Below, piece after piece: positions 26,489 to 35,068 of a stretch of DNA of 57,493 nucleotides. Position 1 is the first letter of the stretch. Each line of letters starts with the position of its first letter. The notes under the pieces were generated by a model that searched no databases, was not told the DNA's origin, and was given only the letters and a program-made list of their open reading frames with translations. This DNA comes from UBA5486 sp036744795 (GTDB taxonomy: Bacteria; Bacillota; UBA4882; UBA10575): NCBI GenBank assembly GCA_036744795.1, contig DAIOHK010000013.1, forward strand, positions 1-57,493, in the 5' to 3' direction. A program made the translations under genes and the position numbers.

Positions 26489-27241
26489 TTATTTATAATT
26501 AATAATAGAAGTAAAAGAATCCACTTTTAGACTAGCCCCCCCGACCAGGGCACCATCAATTTCCGGTTGGGACATAAACTCTTTAATATTATTGGGTTTT
26601 ACACTTCCGCCATATTGAATTCTAACCTTAGCAGCCAGATCCTCCCGAAAGCTTTGAGCAATTGTCTGCCGGATTAAAGCAATCACCTGGTTAGCATCCT
26701 CCCCCGTAGAAGAACGGCCGGTTCCAATTGCCCAGATTGGCTCATACGCAATTACTATCTTCGGGATATTCTCCTCTTCAATACCCGACAAGGCCTTTTC
26801 CACTTGTGAGGCAACTATAGTTTCAGTTTTTCCGGCATCATGCTGTTCCAAAGTCTCACCCACACAAATAATCGGATTCAATCCATGTTTTAAAGCAGCC
26901 TTAACTTTCTTGTTGACTTGCTCATCAGTTTCGCCAAAATACTGTCTACGTTCAGAATGTCCAATAATGACATATTTGCATCCGAGTTCCTTAAGCATAA
27001 CCGGAGAAACCTCTCCAGTAAAAGCCCCCTCCTCTTCCCAAAAGAGATCTTGTGCGCCCACAGCAATATTAGAGTTCTCTAGAAGCTCCGTTACTGGAAA
27101 AAGAGCTGTAAATGGAGGGCAGACTACAATCTCTACCCCTTTTACTCCAGCCAATTTTTCAGCTAAACCTGAGACCAACGTTCTGGCTTCAGAGACAGTT
27201 TTAAACATCTTCCAGTTACCAGCAATAATAGGTAATCTCAA
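26489..27241 (-). CDS. tpiA: Triosephosphate isomerase
   Basis: 250 residues from a TTG at 27241. It interconverts dihydroxyacetone phosphate and glyceraldehyde 3-phosphate. Motifs: RLPIIAGNWKMFKT, GHSERR (catalytic His), YEPIWAIGTGRSS (catalytic Glu), YGGSVKPNN. The TTG lies 9 nt after GGGG and gives the usual N-terminus MRLPIIAGNWK. An in-frame ATG at 27250 touches the same ribosome site and would be too close. Starts 13 bp after pgk stops. Confidence 0.97.
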   Translation of the reverse strand: MRLPIIAGNWKMFKTVSEARTLVSGLAEKLAGVKGVEIVVCPPFTALFPVTELLENSNIAVGAQDLFWEEEGAFTGEVSPVMLKELGCKYVIIGHSERRQYFGETDEQVNKKVKAALKHGLNPIICVGETLEQHDAGKTETIVASQVEKALSGIEEENIPKIVIAYEPIWAIGTGRSSTGEDANQVIALIRQTIAQSFREDLAAKVRIQYGGSVKPNNIKEFMSQPEIDGALVGGASLKVDSFTSIINYK

Positions 27242-27254
27242 TTCATCCATCCCC

Positions 27255-28442
27255 TTATTCTTTATCAGTAAGAGCAGCAACCCCAGGCAACTGCTTACCT
27301 TCTAAAAATTCTAAGGAAGCACCGCCACCAGTAGAAATATGGGTCATTTGATCAGCATAACCTAACTGTTCAACAGCGGCTGCTGAATCGCCGCCACCGA
27401 CAATAGTAATTGCCTCCGAATCTGCAAGTGCTTTGGCAACAGCGTTAGTACCCTTTGCAAAATCCGGTATTTCAAAGACCCCCATCGGTCCATTCCAAAT
27501 AACGGTTTTTGCCTCTTTAATGGCCGATGAAAAGATTTTAATCGTTTCCGGACCTATATCCACACCCTGCAAATCAGCTGGAATCTGATCTGCTTTAACT
27601 GTCTTATGCATGGTAGGATTCTTAAAGTCATCAGTTACTACCGCATCAACCGGAAGCAGTAGTTTGACTCCCTTCGCCTCAGCTTGAGCCATCATATCTT
27701 TGGCAAAATCAATCTTCTCGGCATCCAGTAATGATTTACCAATCTCAAAGCCTTTAGCTTTCAAAAAGGTGTAAGCCATTCCGCCACCGATAATTAAGGT
27801 TTCTACCTTATTCAGTAGGTTTGTTATTACCCCCAATTTATCGGCAACCTTAGCTCCTCCTAAAATAGCAACCAGTGGTCGTTCGGGTTCACTAATCGCC
27901 TTCCCCATAATTCTCAACTCTTTTTCAATTAAAAAACCTGCAGCAGCCGGCCGGAGATATGCTGTCACTCCAGCGGTAGAGGCATGGGCACGGTGGGCCG
28001 TACCAAAGGCATCATTAACATAAAGATCAACTACTTCTGCCAGTTGTTTGGCAAAAGCGGGATCATTGGCAGTCTCTTCCTTATAAAAGCGGACATTTTC
28101 CAGAAGGACAATCTCTCCCTCTTGCATTTCCGAGGTAACCTTCTTTACTTCCTCGCCAATACAATCATCAACCTTGGTCACTTTTTTACCTGATAATTCC
28201 TGCAAACGACGGGCAATATTATCCATTTTGTATTTAGGATCTACACCTTTAGGCCGTCCAAAATGGGTAACTAAGACTACTTTACCCCCACCTTCGCAAA
28301 GATAATTGATAGTAGGTAAAGCTGCCCGAATCCTCCGGTCATCAGTAATTTCTCCCTGTTCATTTACAGGAACATTAAAATCAACTCTAACCAGAACTCT
28401 TTTCCCTTTGACATCCAAATCTTTAATGGTCATCTTGTTCAT
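27255..28442 (-). CDS. pgk: Phosphoglycerate kinase
   Basis: 395 residues, full length. It makes ATP from 1,3-bisphosphoglycerate. Motifs: RVLVRVDFNVP near residue 15, the substrate loop with THFGRPKG, ENVRFYKEE, GGAKVADKLGV, the nucleotide-binding GPMGVFE, and GGGDSAAAVEQLG. AAGGAG lies 9 nt before the ATG. Second gene of the run, separated from gap by two tandem hairpins. Confidence 0.98.
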   Translation of the reverse strand: MNKMTIKDLDVKGKRVLVRVDFNVPVNEQGEITDDRRIRAALPTINYLCEGGGKVVLVTHFGRPKGVDPKYKMDNIARRLQELSGKKVTKVDDCIGEEVKKVTSEMQEGEIVLLENVRFYKEETANDPAFAKQLAEVVDLYVNDAFGTAHRAHASTAGVTAYLRPAAAGFLIEKELRIMGKAISEPERPLVAILGGAKVADKLGVITNLLNKVETLIIGGGMAYTFLKAKGFEIGKSLLDAEKIDFAKDMMAQAEAKGVKLLLPVDAVVTDDFKNPTMHKTVKADQIPADLQGVDIGPETIKIFSSAIKEAKTVIWNGPMGVFEIPDFAKGTNAVAKALADSEAITIVGGGDSAAAVEQLGYADQMTHISTGGGASLEFLEGKQLPGVAALTDKE

Positions 28443-28516
28443 TAGAACTCACTCCTTTTTTTAATCTGTTTTTAAGTTTGCAAAAAACAAGAGTAAAAGA
28501 TTGTTCTATACTTAAT

Positions 28517-28573
28517 TTAAGGAATTGTATAAGCAATTCCCTTAATTAAGAGGGGTCTTCACCCCTCTTAATT
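28517..28573 (-). promoter_or_regulatory. Tandem hairpins between gap and pgk
   Basis: First hairpin met on the minus strand: AATTAAGAGGGGT/ACCCCTCTTAATT (arms 28543-28555 and 28560-28572). Second: TTAAGGGAATTG/CAATTCCTTAA (28517-28546), which is also a palindrome of the MITE-like end GGAATTG. Neither has a T-run on the minus strand, so they may stabilise the upstream gap message or partly block read-through. Confidence 0.5.
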
Positions 28574-28579
28574 TTTAGA

Positions 28580-29629
28580 TTAAACCCCTTTGTTAATTAT
28601 AAAAGAAGCAAGATCCGCTACCCGGCATGAGTAACCCCATTCATTATCGTACCAGGCAATAACCTTTACCAGATTATCTTCGATCACCATCGTTGATAAA
28701 CCATCAACAATCGAAGAATGCAAATTTCCATTATAATCAGAAGAAACCAAAGGTAATTCATTAAAATCCATTATTCCCTTGAGCTCCTTCTCTGCCGCTT
28801 CTTTTAAAGCATTGTTAATCTCGTCTTTTGTCACAGGAGATTTCTCCAACTCCGCTACCAAATCAACAACAGAAACATTAGGGGTAGGAACCCGCATCGC
28901 AAAGCCATTAAGTTTTCCTTTCAATTCGGGAAGAACTAAAGCTACAGCTCTGGCCGCACCGGTAGTAGTGGGGATAATCGACATTGCAGCCGCCCGGGCC
29001 CGCCGTAGATCACCATGGGGAAGATCCAGAATTCTCTGATCATTAGTGTAACTATGTACAGTTGTCATCAAACCCCGTTTAATTCCAAATTTTTGTTGTA
29101 GCACTTTAGCCACTGGAGCCAGGCAGTTAGTTGTACAAGAAGCATTGGAAATTACATGATGATTTTTGGGATCATACTGATCATCATTAACCCCCATTAC
29201 AATAGTTATATCTTCGCCTTCAGCCGGAGCTGTGATAATAACTTTTTTTGCCCCGCCTTTAGTAATATGATTAGCGGCACCTTTAACCTGTCTACCTTTT
29301 TTGTTTACCCCATCATTCTTAATCGTAAAAATCCCTGTAGACTCAATAACAATCTCTACTTCAGAGTCTGACCAGGGTATTTCCGCCGGATCCGTAAGTG
29401 AAAATACTTTGACTTTTTTACCATCAACTACTATATTATCCTTTTCAGCCTGTACCTCACAGTTTAAGATTCCGTGGACAGAATCATACTTTAAAAGATG
29501 GGCAAGAGTCTTAGCGCTAGTAAGATCATTTACTGCCACTACCTCGAGCTCAGGATGGTATTTCTTAATCGCCCGGAAAACATTCCTTCCGATTCTCCCA
29601 AAACCATTAATCCCTATTTTTACACTCAT
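28580..29629 (-). CDS. gap: Glyceraldehyde-3-phosphate dehydrogenase
   Basis: 349 residues from the ATG at 29629, which has AAGGAGGT 7 nt upstream; the frame is open further upstream but that part is not family-like. NAD-binding KIGINGFGRIGRNVFR at the start, catalytic Cys in SNASCTTNCLAP, TTVHSYTNDQR, and WYDNEWGYS near the end. It oxidises glyceraldehyde 3-phosphate with phosphate. First gene of gap-pgk-tpiA-gpmI-eno. The regulator cggR, which precedes gap in Bacillus, is absent; whiA is next upstream instead. Confidence 0.98.
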   Translation of the reverse strand: MSVKIGINGFGRIGRNVFRAIKKYHPELEVVAVNDLTSAKTLAHLLKYDSVHGILNCEVQAEKDNIVVDGKKVKVFSLTDPAEIPWSDSEVEIVIESTGIFTIKNDGVNKKGRQVKGAANHITKGGAKKVIITAPAEGEDITIVMGVNDDQYDPKNHHVISNASCTTNCLAPVAKVLQQKFGIKRGLMTTVHSYTNDQRILDLPHGDLRRARAAAMSIIPTTTGAARAVALVLPELKGKLNGFAMRVPTPNVSVVDLVAELEKSPVTKDEINNALKEAAEKELKGIMDFNELPLVSSDYNGNLHSSIVDGLSTMVIEDNLVKVIAWYDNEWGYSCRVADLASFIINKGV

Positions 29630-29824
29630 CTTTTTTACCTCCTTATTCTCCCTTACTATCTTTAAGAGAGCAAGAATTATAGTACTTTTATTATTCTTCC
29701 CCGGAAAATATTTAATACCGAGATTATCCAATAAAAGCACTAGCCTTAATAATGAGTCTTTTCTCTAGTCCAAATCCATTGAAACTTCTGGCTAAATCTT
29801 CCGCTTTAAAAAAGTATTTCCTTC

Positions 29825-30769
29825 CTATTCCAAATAAGTTTTTGCGATTTTTAACAATTTGCGCATCCGATGATTAACAGCGGATTTGCTTAAAGGAGGA
29901 TTAGCTAACTGTCCCAATTCACGCAGGCTTGCCCCAGGATTCTCTAAGCGTAATACCGCCAAGTCTTTTAGATTATTGGGCAGGTTTTTAAATTCCTTTT
30001 TCTTCATAAACACTGTAATAATCTCCACTTGTTCGACTGCTGCCCGTACGGATTTTTCAAGATTGGCTGTTTCACAATTCACCAGCCGGTTAACCTCATT
30101 TCTCATCTCTTTAATGATTCTTACATCTTCCATGAATAACAATGCCGAGTGCGCGCCAATAAAAGTAAGAAAATTACTAATAGCTTCGGCTTCCTTTAGA
30201 TATACAACATACTCCTTATACTCTCTTCGCTGGCTTAACCCGGCCTTAAATTTACATAGATTCATCAGATAAGTTAAACCCTGGGCAAAATCTTCACTCT
30301 CCGAAACGATCTCCAAATGATAATTGCCTTTCTGGGGATCAGTTACCGAACCCCGTGCCAAAAAAGCGCCTCGCAAAAATGCTGCCTGGCAACATTTGGT
30401 CCGGACTAAAGCAGAGGGAACCCCACTATCAAAGTTGAAATCAGAAGATAAAATATCCATTTCCCCAAGAACCTTCTTCACCGTCTTTGCTCCTGTGAGC
30501 TGTAGTTTATACCATCTACGCCCAAGTTTTTCTGTCTCCTCAATTACAAGCTGACTTTGAAGCTGAAAGCCAACCTTTAAAAGCTGATGAACTTTGCGCA
30601 TAAGTGAAGCATTCTCACTACTAATCGAGAGCACAAAGGAGCGATTAGCCCGGAGATGAAGAGTGCCATTAGCGCGAACAATTGCAGCTATTTCCGCTTT
30701 TACGCAACATTTTTTCTTGGGAAATCTTCGGATTAATTCTTCTTTGGTTTTCTGTGAAAAGCTCTCCAT
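29825..30769 (-). CDS. whiA: WhiA, DNA-binding cell-division/sporulation regulator
   Basis: 314 residues. The N-terminal part (about 15-210) is the degenerate LAGLIDADG-type fold with CCVKAEIAAIVRANG, TKCCQAAFLRGAFLARGS and YHLEIVSES. The C-terminal helix-turn-helix (about 225-310) contains LADLAVLRL-like LKDLAVLRLENPGASLRELG and KSAVNHRMRKL. WhiA helps coordinate division and chromosome segregation in Gram-positive bacteria. GGAG precedes the ATG. Its usual upstream partners rapZ/yvcK are missing here; a fold-back repeat and divergent spmA lie upstream. Confidence 0.95.
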   Translation of the reverse strand: MESFSQKTKEELIRRFPKKKCCVKAEIAAIVRANGTLHLRANRSFVLSISSENASLMRKVHQLLKVGFQLQSQLVIEETEKLGRRWYKLQLTGAKTVKKVLGEMDILSSDFNFDSGVPSALVRTKCCQAAFLRGAFLARGSVTDPQKGNYHLEIVSESEDFAQGLTYLMNLCKFKAGLSQRREYKEYVVYLKEAEAISNFLTFIGAHSALLFMEDVRIIKEMRNEVNRLVNCETANLEKSVRAAVEQVEIITVFMKKKEFKNLPNNLKDLAVLRLENPGASLRELGQLANPPLSKSAVNHRMRKLLKIAKTYLE

Positions 30770-30831
30770 TTTTTCTCCTCTTCTAGCTTATTGGGAATAA
30801 CCACTAAAAGAACAAGTATATATAATTATAT

Positions 30832-31025
30832 AGAATTGCATAATTCAATTATTTTAAGATTTAACCACAATATATTGATAGCCTAATATAAGATAAACTC
30901 TAAGTCGTTCATACTGGTTACCTTTAGCATCACGAAGTGATTTATAAAAACTAGATGAATCGACAATCCCCAGAGGCATTTCCTGTATTGGTTAAATGGA
31001 TACGAAATGTAATTATGCAATTCCC
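30832..31025 (+). repeat. MITE-like fold-back element, copy 2 (194 bp)
   Basis: B-type end AGAATTGCATAATT on the left, A-type end AATTATGCAATTCCC on the right. Inner arms TTTAACC and GGTTAAA pair. It carries extra internal sequence missing from copies 1 and 4. It lies between divergent whiA and spmA. Beyond it, around 31070, ATAATTGTATAATTGATTAATTTTAAC is a weaker trace of the same family. No gene lies in 31026-31216. Confidence 0.8.
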
Positions 31026-31216
31026 TCAATTAAAGAAATATAATTCATTTTATTCCGGTTTAAATCGCATATAATTGTATAATTGATTAATTTTAACTTA
31101 CATTTCGCCCCCCCTAATTTTGCTGGGTTCCTATTTTGCATCTTTATTGAAACTAATTCTCTCTTGACCTTTGTGTGAAAAACGCAATGTTAGATAATGT
31201 ATTCAAGGAGGTTACA

Positions 31217-31807
31217 ATGATCAATAAAATCTGGCTCGCCCTGTTTTTCCTCGGATATCTGGTTGCAGGAGCAACTGGGCGAGTAGAAGAAACAACACTT
31301 TCTCTTATCCGTTCGATGGAAGATTCTGTTAAATTCTGTTTGGGAATTATAGGTTTCTTATCTTTCTGGTCGGGACTCTTACGTATTGCAGAAGAAACTG
31401 GTATTACTACCTGGCTGTCCCGCGTATTAAGCCCTGTACTCCGCTGGTTCTTCCCCAAAATCCCACCCAACAGTCCGGCCTTGGGTTGTATTACCCTAAG
31501 CCTTTCCGCTAACCTTCTTGGACTAAGTAATGCTGCCACTCCACTTGGGATTAAAGCGATGAAAGAACTAGAAAAACTTAATACTACCCCTGGAGAGATC
31601 TCCGAAGAAATTTCGGTTTATCTTGCCTTGATCATGGGAGGAATCTCCTTAATCCCTTCAACCATAATTGCCATCAGAGCACAAGCCGGTTCCCGCTATC
31701 CTACATCTATAATCCTTCCTATGTTCTTAGCCTCTGCTGCCGGAACATGTACCTCATTACTAGTTCATCAAATCATAAAAAAAACCCAAAGGGAGGGTAA
31801 GCGATGA
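31217..31807 (+). CDS. spmA: Spore maturation protein SpmA
   Basis: 196 residues, with several membrane segments (2-20, 50-70, 95-125, 140-185). It is a Gate-domain protein needed for spore core dehydration in Bacillus. Family-like stretches: FLGIIGFLSFWSGLLRIAEETG, LGCITLSLSANLLGLSNAATPLGIKAMKEL. The start is the ATG at 31217 with AAGGAGG 6 nt upstream; the frame is open back to 31175 without a ribosome site. It overlaps spmB by 4 bp. Confidence 0.95.
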   Translation: MINKIWLALFFLGYLVAGATGRVEETTLSLIRSMEDSVKFCLGIIGFLSFWSGLLRIAEETGITTWLSRVLSPVLRWFFPKIPPNSPALGCITLSLSANLLGLSNAATPLGIKAMKELEKLNTTPGEISEEISVYLALIMGGISLIPSTIIAIRAQAGSRYPTSIILPMFLASAAGTCTSLLVHQIIKKTQREGKR

Positions 31808-32328
31808 AGCTAATTTCTACCTGGGCAATTCCCCTTTTTATACTCGTGGTTCTGGTTTGTGGGGAATATAAAGGTGTTAAGGTTTACGAAACTTTTATTA
31901 AAGGTGCCCAAGACGGTATGAAGATTGGATTCCAGCTTTTCCCTTTGTTCTTAGCGATCTTTGGTGGGCTGGCAGTTTTTAATGCCTCCGGTGCTTTAAA
32001 CTTCTTATGCCGGCTTCTATCACCCCTTGCCAACCTTTTAGGTATTCCCGCCGAGATCCTCCCACTAGGATTAATAAAACCACTTTCTGGTTCCGGAGCC
32101 CTTGGCTATATGGCAAATTTAGTACAAAATTATGGCCCGGATTCTTTCCTTGGGACCATGGCCTCCATTGTTGCCGGGTGTTCGGAAACTACTTTTTATG
32201 TAATAACAGTCTATCTCGGCGTTGTTGGCATTACCCGTCCTAAACATCTTCTATTAATGGGCCTTTGCGGAGATCTTGTCTCTTTTCTAGTCGCCGTTAT
32301 GCTTGGTCATCAACTTATAATAAGATAA
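31804..32328 (+). CDS. spmB: Spore maturation protein SpmB
   Basis: 174 residues, membrane protein, partner of SpmA. Features: YETFIKGAQDGMKIGFQLFPLFLAI at 19-43, RLLSPLANLLGIPAEILPLGLIKPLSGSGALGYM, and GCSETTFYVITVYLGVVGI. Its start overlaps the spmA stop by 4 bp (ATGA), giving coupled translation. Together with whiA this marks a spore former. It converges on divIVA with only 15 bp between the stops and no clear terminator. Confidence 0.95.
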   Translation: MKLISTWAIPLFILVVLVCGEYKGVKVYETFIKGAQDGMKIGFQLFPLFLAIFGGLAVFNASGALNFLCRLLSPLANLLGIPAEILPLGLIKPLSGSGALGYMANLVQNYGPDSFLGTMASIVAGCSETTFYVITVYLGVVGITRPKHLLLMGLCGDLVSFLVAVMLGHQLIIR

Positions 32329-32343
32329 TCGCTCACGCATTTT

Positions 32344-32880
32344 CTAAATTGAAGTCTCCTTGGTGACTGCCGCCTTTACGGAAGCAGTCTTTGCTTCTCC
32401 ACGGGAAAGGTCTACCATTTTATCCCACACTTCATCTATATCAAGGTATTGATCAGACATCTCTATTAATGTCTGTAAAAAGCGTTTAAACTGGATACGA
32501 AAGAGGTCTACCTGTTGTTTAAGATTGGCCAATTGTTGAAGTTCAGATTGAATCTCTTCCCTGACTTTCAATTTCATTTGTTCAGAAAGGTTTTGGGCTT
32601 CCCGCAAAATAACTTCCGCTTGCTTTTCTCCAGCAGATTTGATCTCATCAGCAGTCCCCTGTGCAAGATAGAGGGTATTTTTTAGAGTATCTTCCATTTG
32701 TTGATAAGTCTTTACAACCTCTTTTATTTCATCGAGTTCTTCCTTTAATTCAATATTCTCTTTGTACAATTTTTCATAATCAATTGTTACCTTTCGCATA
32801 AACTCCTGAACTTCTCTTGTTCGATAACCACGGACTCCTCGACGGAAAACTACAGTCTCAAGATCAACCGGTGTGAACAT
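32344..32880 (-). CDS. divIVA: DivIVA, septum/pole scaffold protein
   Basis: 178 residues. N-terminal lipid-binding part MFTPVDLETVVFRRGVRGYRTREVQEFM, then an almost continuous coiled coil from about residue 30 to 150. DivIVA binds curved membrane at septa and poles and recruits Min or chromosome-anchoring proteins. GGGGAGGAG lies before the ATG. It is the last gene of the ylm-type division cluster, as in most Bacillota. Confidence 0.94.
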   Translation of the reverse strand: MFTPVDLETVVFRRGVRGYRTREVQEFMRKVTIDYEKLYKENIELKEELDEIKEVVKTYQQMEDTLKNTLYLAQGTADEIKSAGEKQAEVILREAQNLSEQMKLKVREEIQSELQQLANLKQQVDLFRIQFKRFLQTLIEMSDQYLDIDEVWDKMVDLSRGEAKTASVKAAVTKETSI

Positions 32881-32936
32881 TTCTGCATCTCCTCCCCTTT
32901 TGTCATTTAATCGCTATTTATATATATAATTAAAAT

Positions 32937-33752
32937 TTACATCAAGCGTTTTAGTACTATTCTAATCCGCCCTTTTTTTGTTGTTCCACCAGCTTCAGCT
33001 ATAATCACCCGGCCCCGACCTCTAATGGAGAGCAGATCTCCTTCTTTAACCTTATAAGCCGGATTAGTAACCGGCCGCCAATTTACTTTAACTTTTTCCG
33101 CTTTAATCTCCCGGACAACCTTATTTCTTGACATTCCATATCCGGCTCCCGCGACCGCATCTAAACGTAAAGAAGCAACCGTACTTTTTATCTCTTTAAC
33201 CTTTTCAATAGGAGTATTAAGTTGTTCCGGATCAATCGCTCTAACTTCAACTGGAGTGGAACCGACTTTATTAAGATGAGTCAGGAGAAAATCTCCAATC
33301 TCCTCTGCCGCCACCAGTTGGGCTTCATCATTAGTAAGCAGAAAATCGCCGATCTTTTCCCGCTTAATCCCCAATCCTAAAATGCTCCCCAATAGATCAC
33401 GATGGGTAAAAGGTAAACCTTTAGGAGCACCATTTCCAGGCTTTACCTCCCCAGTTAAGGGTCTTACTGATAGATAAGCTAAAGGTGGTTCCACCGATTC
33501 CATCAAGTAAAAGGAGGGCATGAGTACCATTCTTTCTCTTTCCGCTTGACGATAACCACCAAATTTTAAGGTTTTAACTTCCGGAAGATAATGAAGAATC
33601 TCTTCAAAAACCTCTATACCTCTTGGATCCAGAAAATCTGTAGCTACCGGTTCTGCTCTTTTTAATGAGATCTCCACTTTATCTAGTAGGCGGGCGGCAT
33701 TTGCCCGTTCCTCACCTTCCAGATGGGATAAAAGTCTTTCCTTTTCGATCAT
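32937..33752 (-). CDS. ylmH: S4-domain RNA-binding protein YlmH
   Basis: 271 residues. The C-terminal S4 domain (about 190-255) has RLDAVAGAGYGMSRNKVVREIKAEKVKVNW and DLLSIRGRGRV. The N-terminal part matches YlmH proteins (GGYRQAERERMVLMPSFY, THRDLLGSILGLGIKREKIGDFLL). YlmH has been linked to peptidyl-tRNA handling on large ribosomal subunits and lies between sepF and divIVA in Bacillota. The ylmG gene usually found just before it is replaced here by proC. Confidence 0.93.
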   Translation of the reverse strand: MIEKERLLSHLEGEERANAARLLDKVEISLKRAEPVATDFLDPRGIEVFEEILHYLPEVKTLKFGGYRQAERERMVLMPSFYLMESVEPPLAYLSVRPLTGEVKPGNGAPKGLPFTHRDLLGSILGLGIKREKIGDFLLTNDEAQLVAAEEIGDFLLTHLNKVGSTPVEVRAIDPEQLNTPIEKVKEIKSTVASLRLDAVAGAGYGMSRNKVVREIKAEKVKVNWRPVTNPAYKVKEGDLLSIRGRGRVIIAEAGGTTKKGRIRIVLKRLM

Positions 33753-33769
33753 TATTTTAACACCTACAA

Positions 33770-34570
33770 TTATTCTCCTAATTCCTTGGATTTTTTTGTT
33801 GCTGCCAGGACCGCCTTCATCAGCTGTCCATGGACTCCTCCAAGTTCCAGTTCAGTAAGGCCAGCAATAGTTGTTCCTCCCGGTGAGGTAACCATATCTC
33901 TTAGAACTGCCGGGTGTTCCTGTAATTTACTAACCATCAGTGTACTCCCTAAAACAGTCTGTAATGTAAGTTCTCTTGCCAACTGACGAGGGAGTCCTGC
34001 CAGTACGCCACCATCAATCAAAGCTTCGATGAAAAAATAGACAAATCCAGGGCCACTCCCTGACAAACCAGTAACCGCATCCATTAAATTTTCAGTGATG
34101 GTTACTACTGTACCCAAACTACTTAAGATCCCTCTTGCCCATTTGAGCTCGGCTTCGCCACTTCTTGTTCCAGCAGTTACAGCCGTGATTCCTTCACCAA
34201 TTAAAGCTGGGGTGTTAGGCATCGCCCTCAGTACTTTAGCTCTGGGAAATAAAGTTTCTAGCGATGAAACTGGAAAACCAGCCACAATTGAAAGGAGCGG
34301 AAGATCCGGAATCTTCAGATCCTTAAGCGCTTCCTTAACAACTTGTGGTTTTACTGCTAGAATAATCCCCTCCGCCTCTTTGTTCTCTAAGGCAATAAGC
34401 ATCTCCCGGTTATCCTGGAAAGTCTCAATTCCAAGCTCCCCCAGGATCTCCCGGCGCATAGCATCAGGATCAGAAACTATAAATCTTTCAGCAGCATAAC
34501 CCTGCTTCAACAAACCTTTAATAATCGCGGTGGCCATCAGTCCGCCACCAATAAAACCCAGAGCACTCAA
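33770..34570 (-). CDS. proC: Pyrroline-5-carboxylate reductase
   Basis: 266 residues. Last step of proline synthesis, using NAD(P)H. N-terminal dinucleotide fold LGFIGGGLMATAIIKGLL, VKPQVV, RAMPNTPALIGEG, and the C-terminal SGSGPGFVYFFIEALIDGG. Start: a TTG at 34570 is 8 nt after AGGAG, while a GTG at 34579 overlaps the ribosome site itself, so the TTG is preferred. It starts 11 bp after the sepF stop, inside the division cluster. Confidence 0.95.
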   Translation of the reverse strand: MSALGFIGGGLMATAIIKGLLKQGYAAERFIVSDPDAMRREILGELGIETFQDNREMLIALENKEAEGIILAVKPQVVKEALKDLKIPDLPLLSIVAGFPVSSLETLFPRAKVLRAMPNTPALIGEGITAVTAGTRSGEAELKWARGILSSLGTVVTITENLMDAVTGLSGSGPGFVYFFIEALIDGGVLAGLPRQLARELTLQTVLGSTLMVSKLQEHPAVLRDMVTSPGGTTIAGLTELELGGVHGQLMKAVLAATKKSKELGE

Positions 34571-34581
34571 GACTTTCACTC

Positions 34582-35067
34582 CTAGCGGTTAAATTTATCT
34601 GTTGTAAAGAAATGTTCATCCTTGGTCTCTGTCCGAAGAGGAAAAGCAACCTCAACATTAGGAGGGGTAAATAACATTATTGAAGAGCTGACTTTCTGCA
34701 CCGAACCATCCAATGCATAGACAGCACCTCCTACAAAGTCCGTAATCCTCCGGGCGATCACTTTATCTGTCTCTTCCAAATTTAAGATTACCGGGCGCCT
34801 GTTTTTTAGCTGATTAACAATTGATTGGACATCATCAAAACTTTCCGGTTCATAAACAATTAAACGAGATATTTTGTTCTGATTGGAAAGGCTCACTACC
34901 TTACCGCGATCCCTTCCAGTCTTAGTCCCCGCCGCAGGTTCGGCCTTTTCATCATAAACCTCTTCAAGCTCGACATGGGTTTCAAAGCCTAATAGGTTCA
35001 TAAACCGTTCTAAAAACCCCTTTTTCTCCTCCGTCTCCTCTAACTTTTCGTTTTCCCAATTTTTCAT
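34582..35067 (-). CDS. sepF: SepF, FtsZ-membrane anchor
   Basis: 161 residues. A short N-terminal helix (KGFLERFMNLLGF, residues 16-28) may bind membrane; the linker is acidic; the C-terminal SepF core (about 65-150) has IVYEPESFDDVQSIVNQLKNR, PVILNLEETD, and RRITDFVGGAVYALDGSVQKV. SepF bundles FtsZ filaments at the division ring. GGAGGAGGG lies 5 nt before its ATG. It is coupled to ylmE (2 bp apart). Confidence 0.95.
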   Translation of the reverse strand: MKNWENEKLEETEEKKGFLERFMNLLGFETHVELEEVYDEKAEPAAGTKTGRDRGKVVSLSNQNKISRLIVYEPESFDDVQSIVNQLKNRRPVILNLEETDKVIARRITDFVGGAVYALDGSVQKVSSSIMLFTPPNVEVAFPLRTETKDEHFFTTDKFNR

Positions 35068-35068
35068 T

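Noticed and set aside
27239..27280. Longer tpiA starting at 27280 or at the ATG at 27250
   Set aside because: The ATG at 27250 touches its Shine-Dalgarno, and the longer version overlaps pgk with no family similarity; the TTG at 27241 gives the normal N-terminus.
26910..30272. Long plus-strand frames opposite tpiA, gap and whiA (up to 155 codons)
   Set aside because: They lie wholly opposite conserved enzymes, lack ribosome sites and resemble no family.
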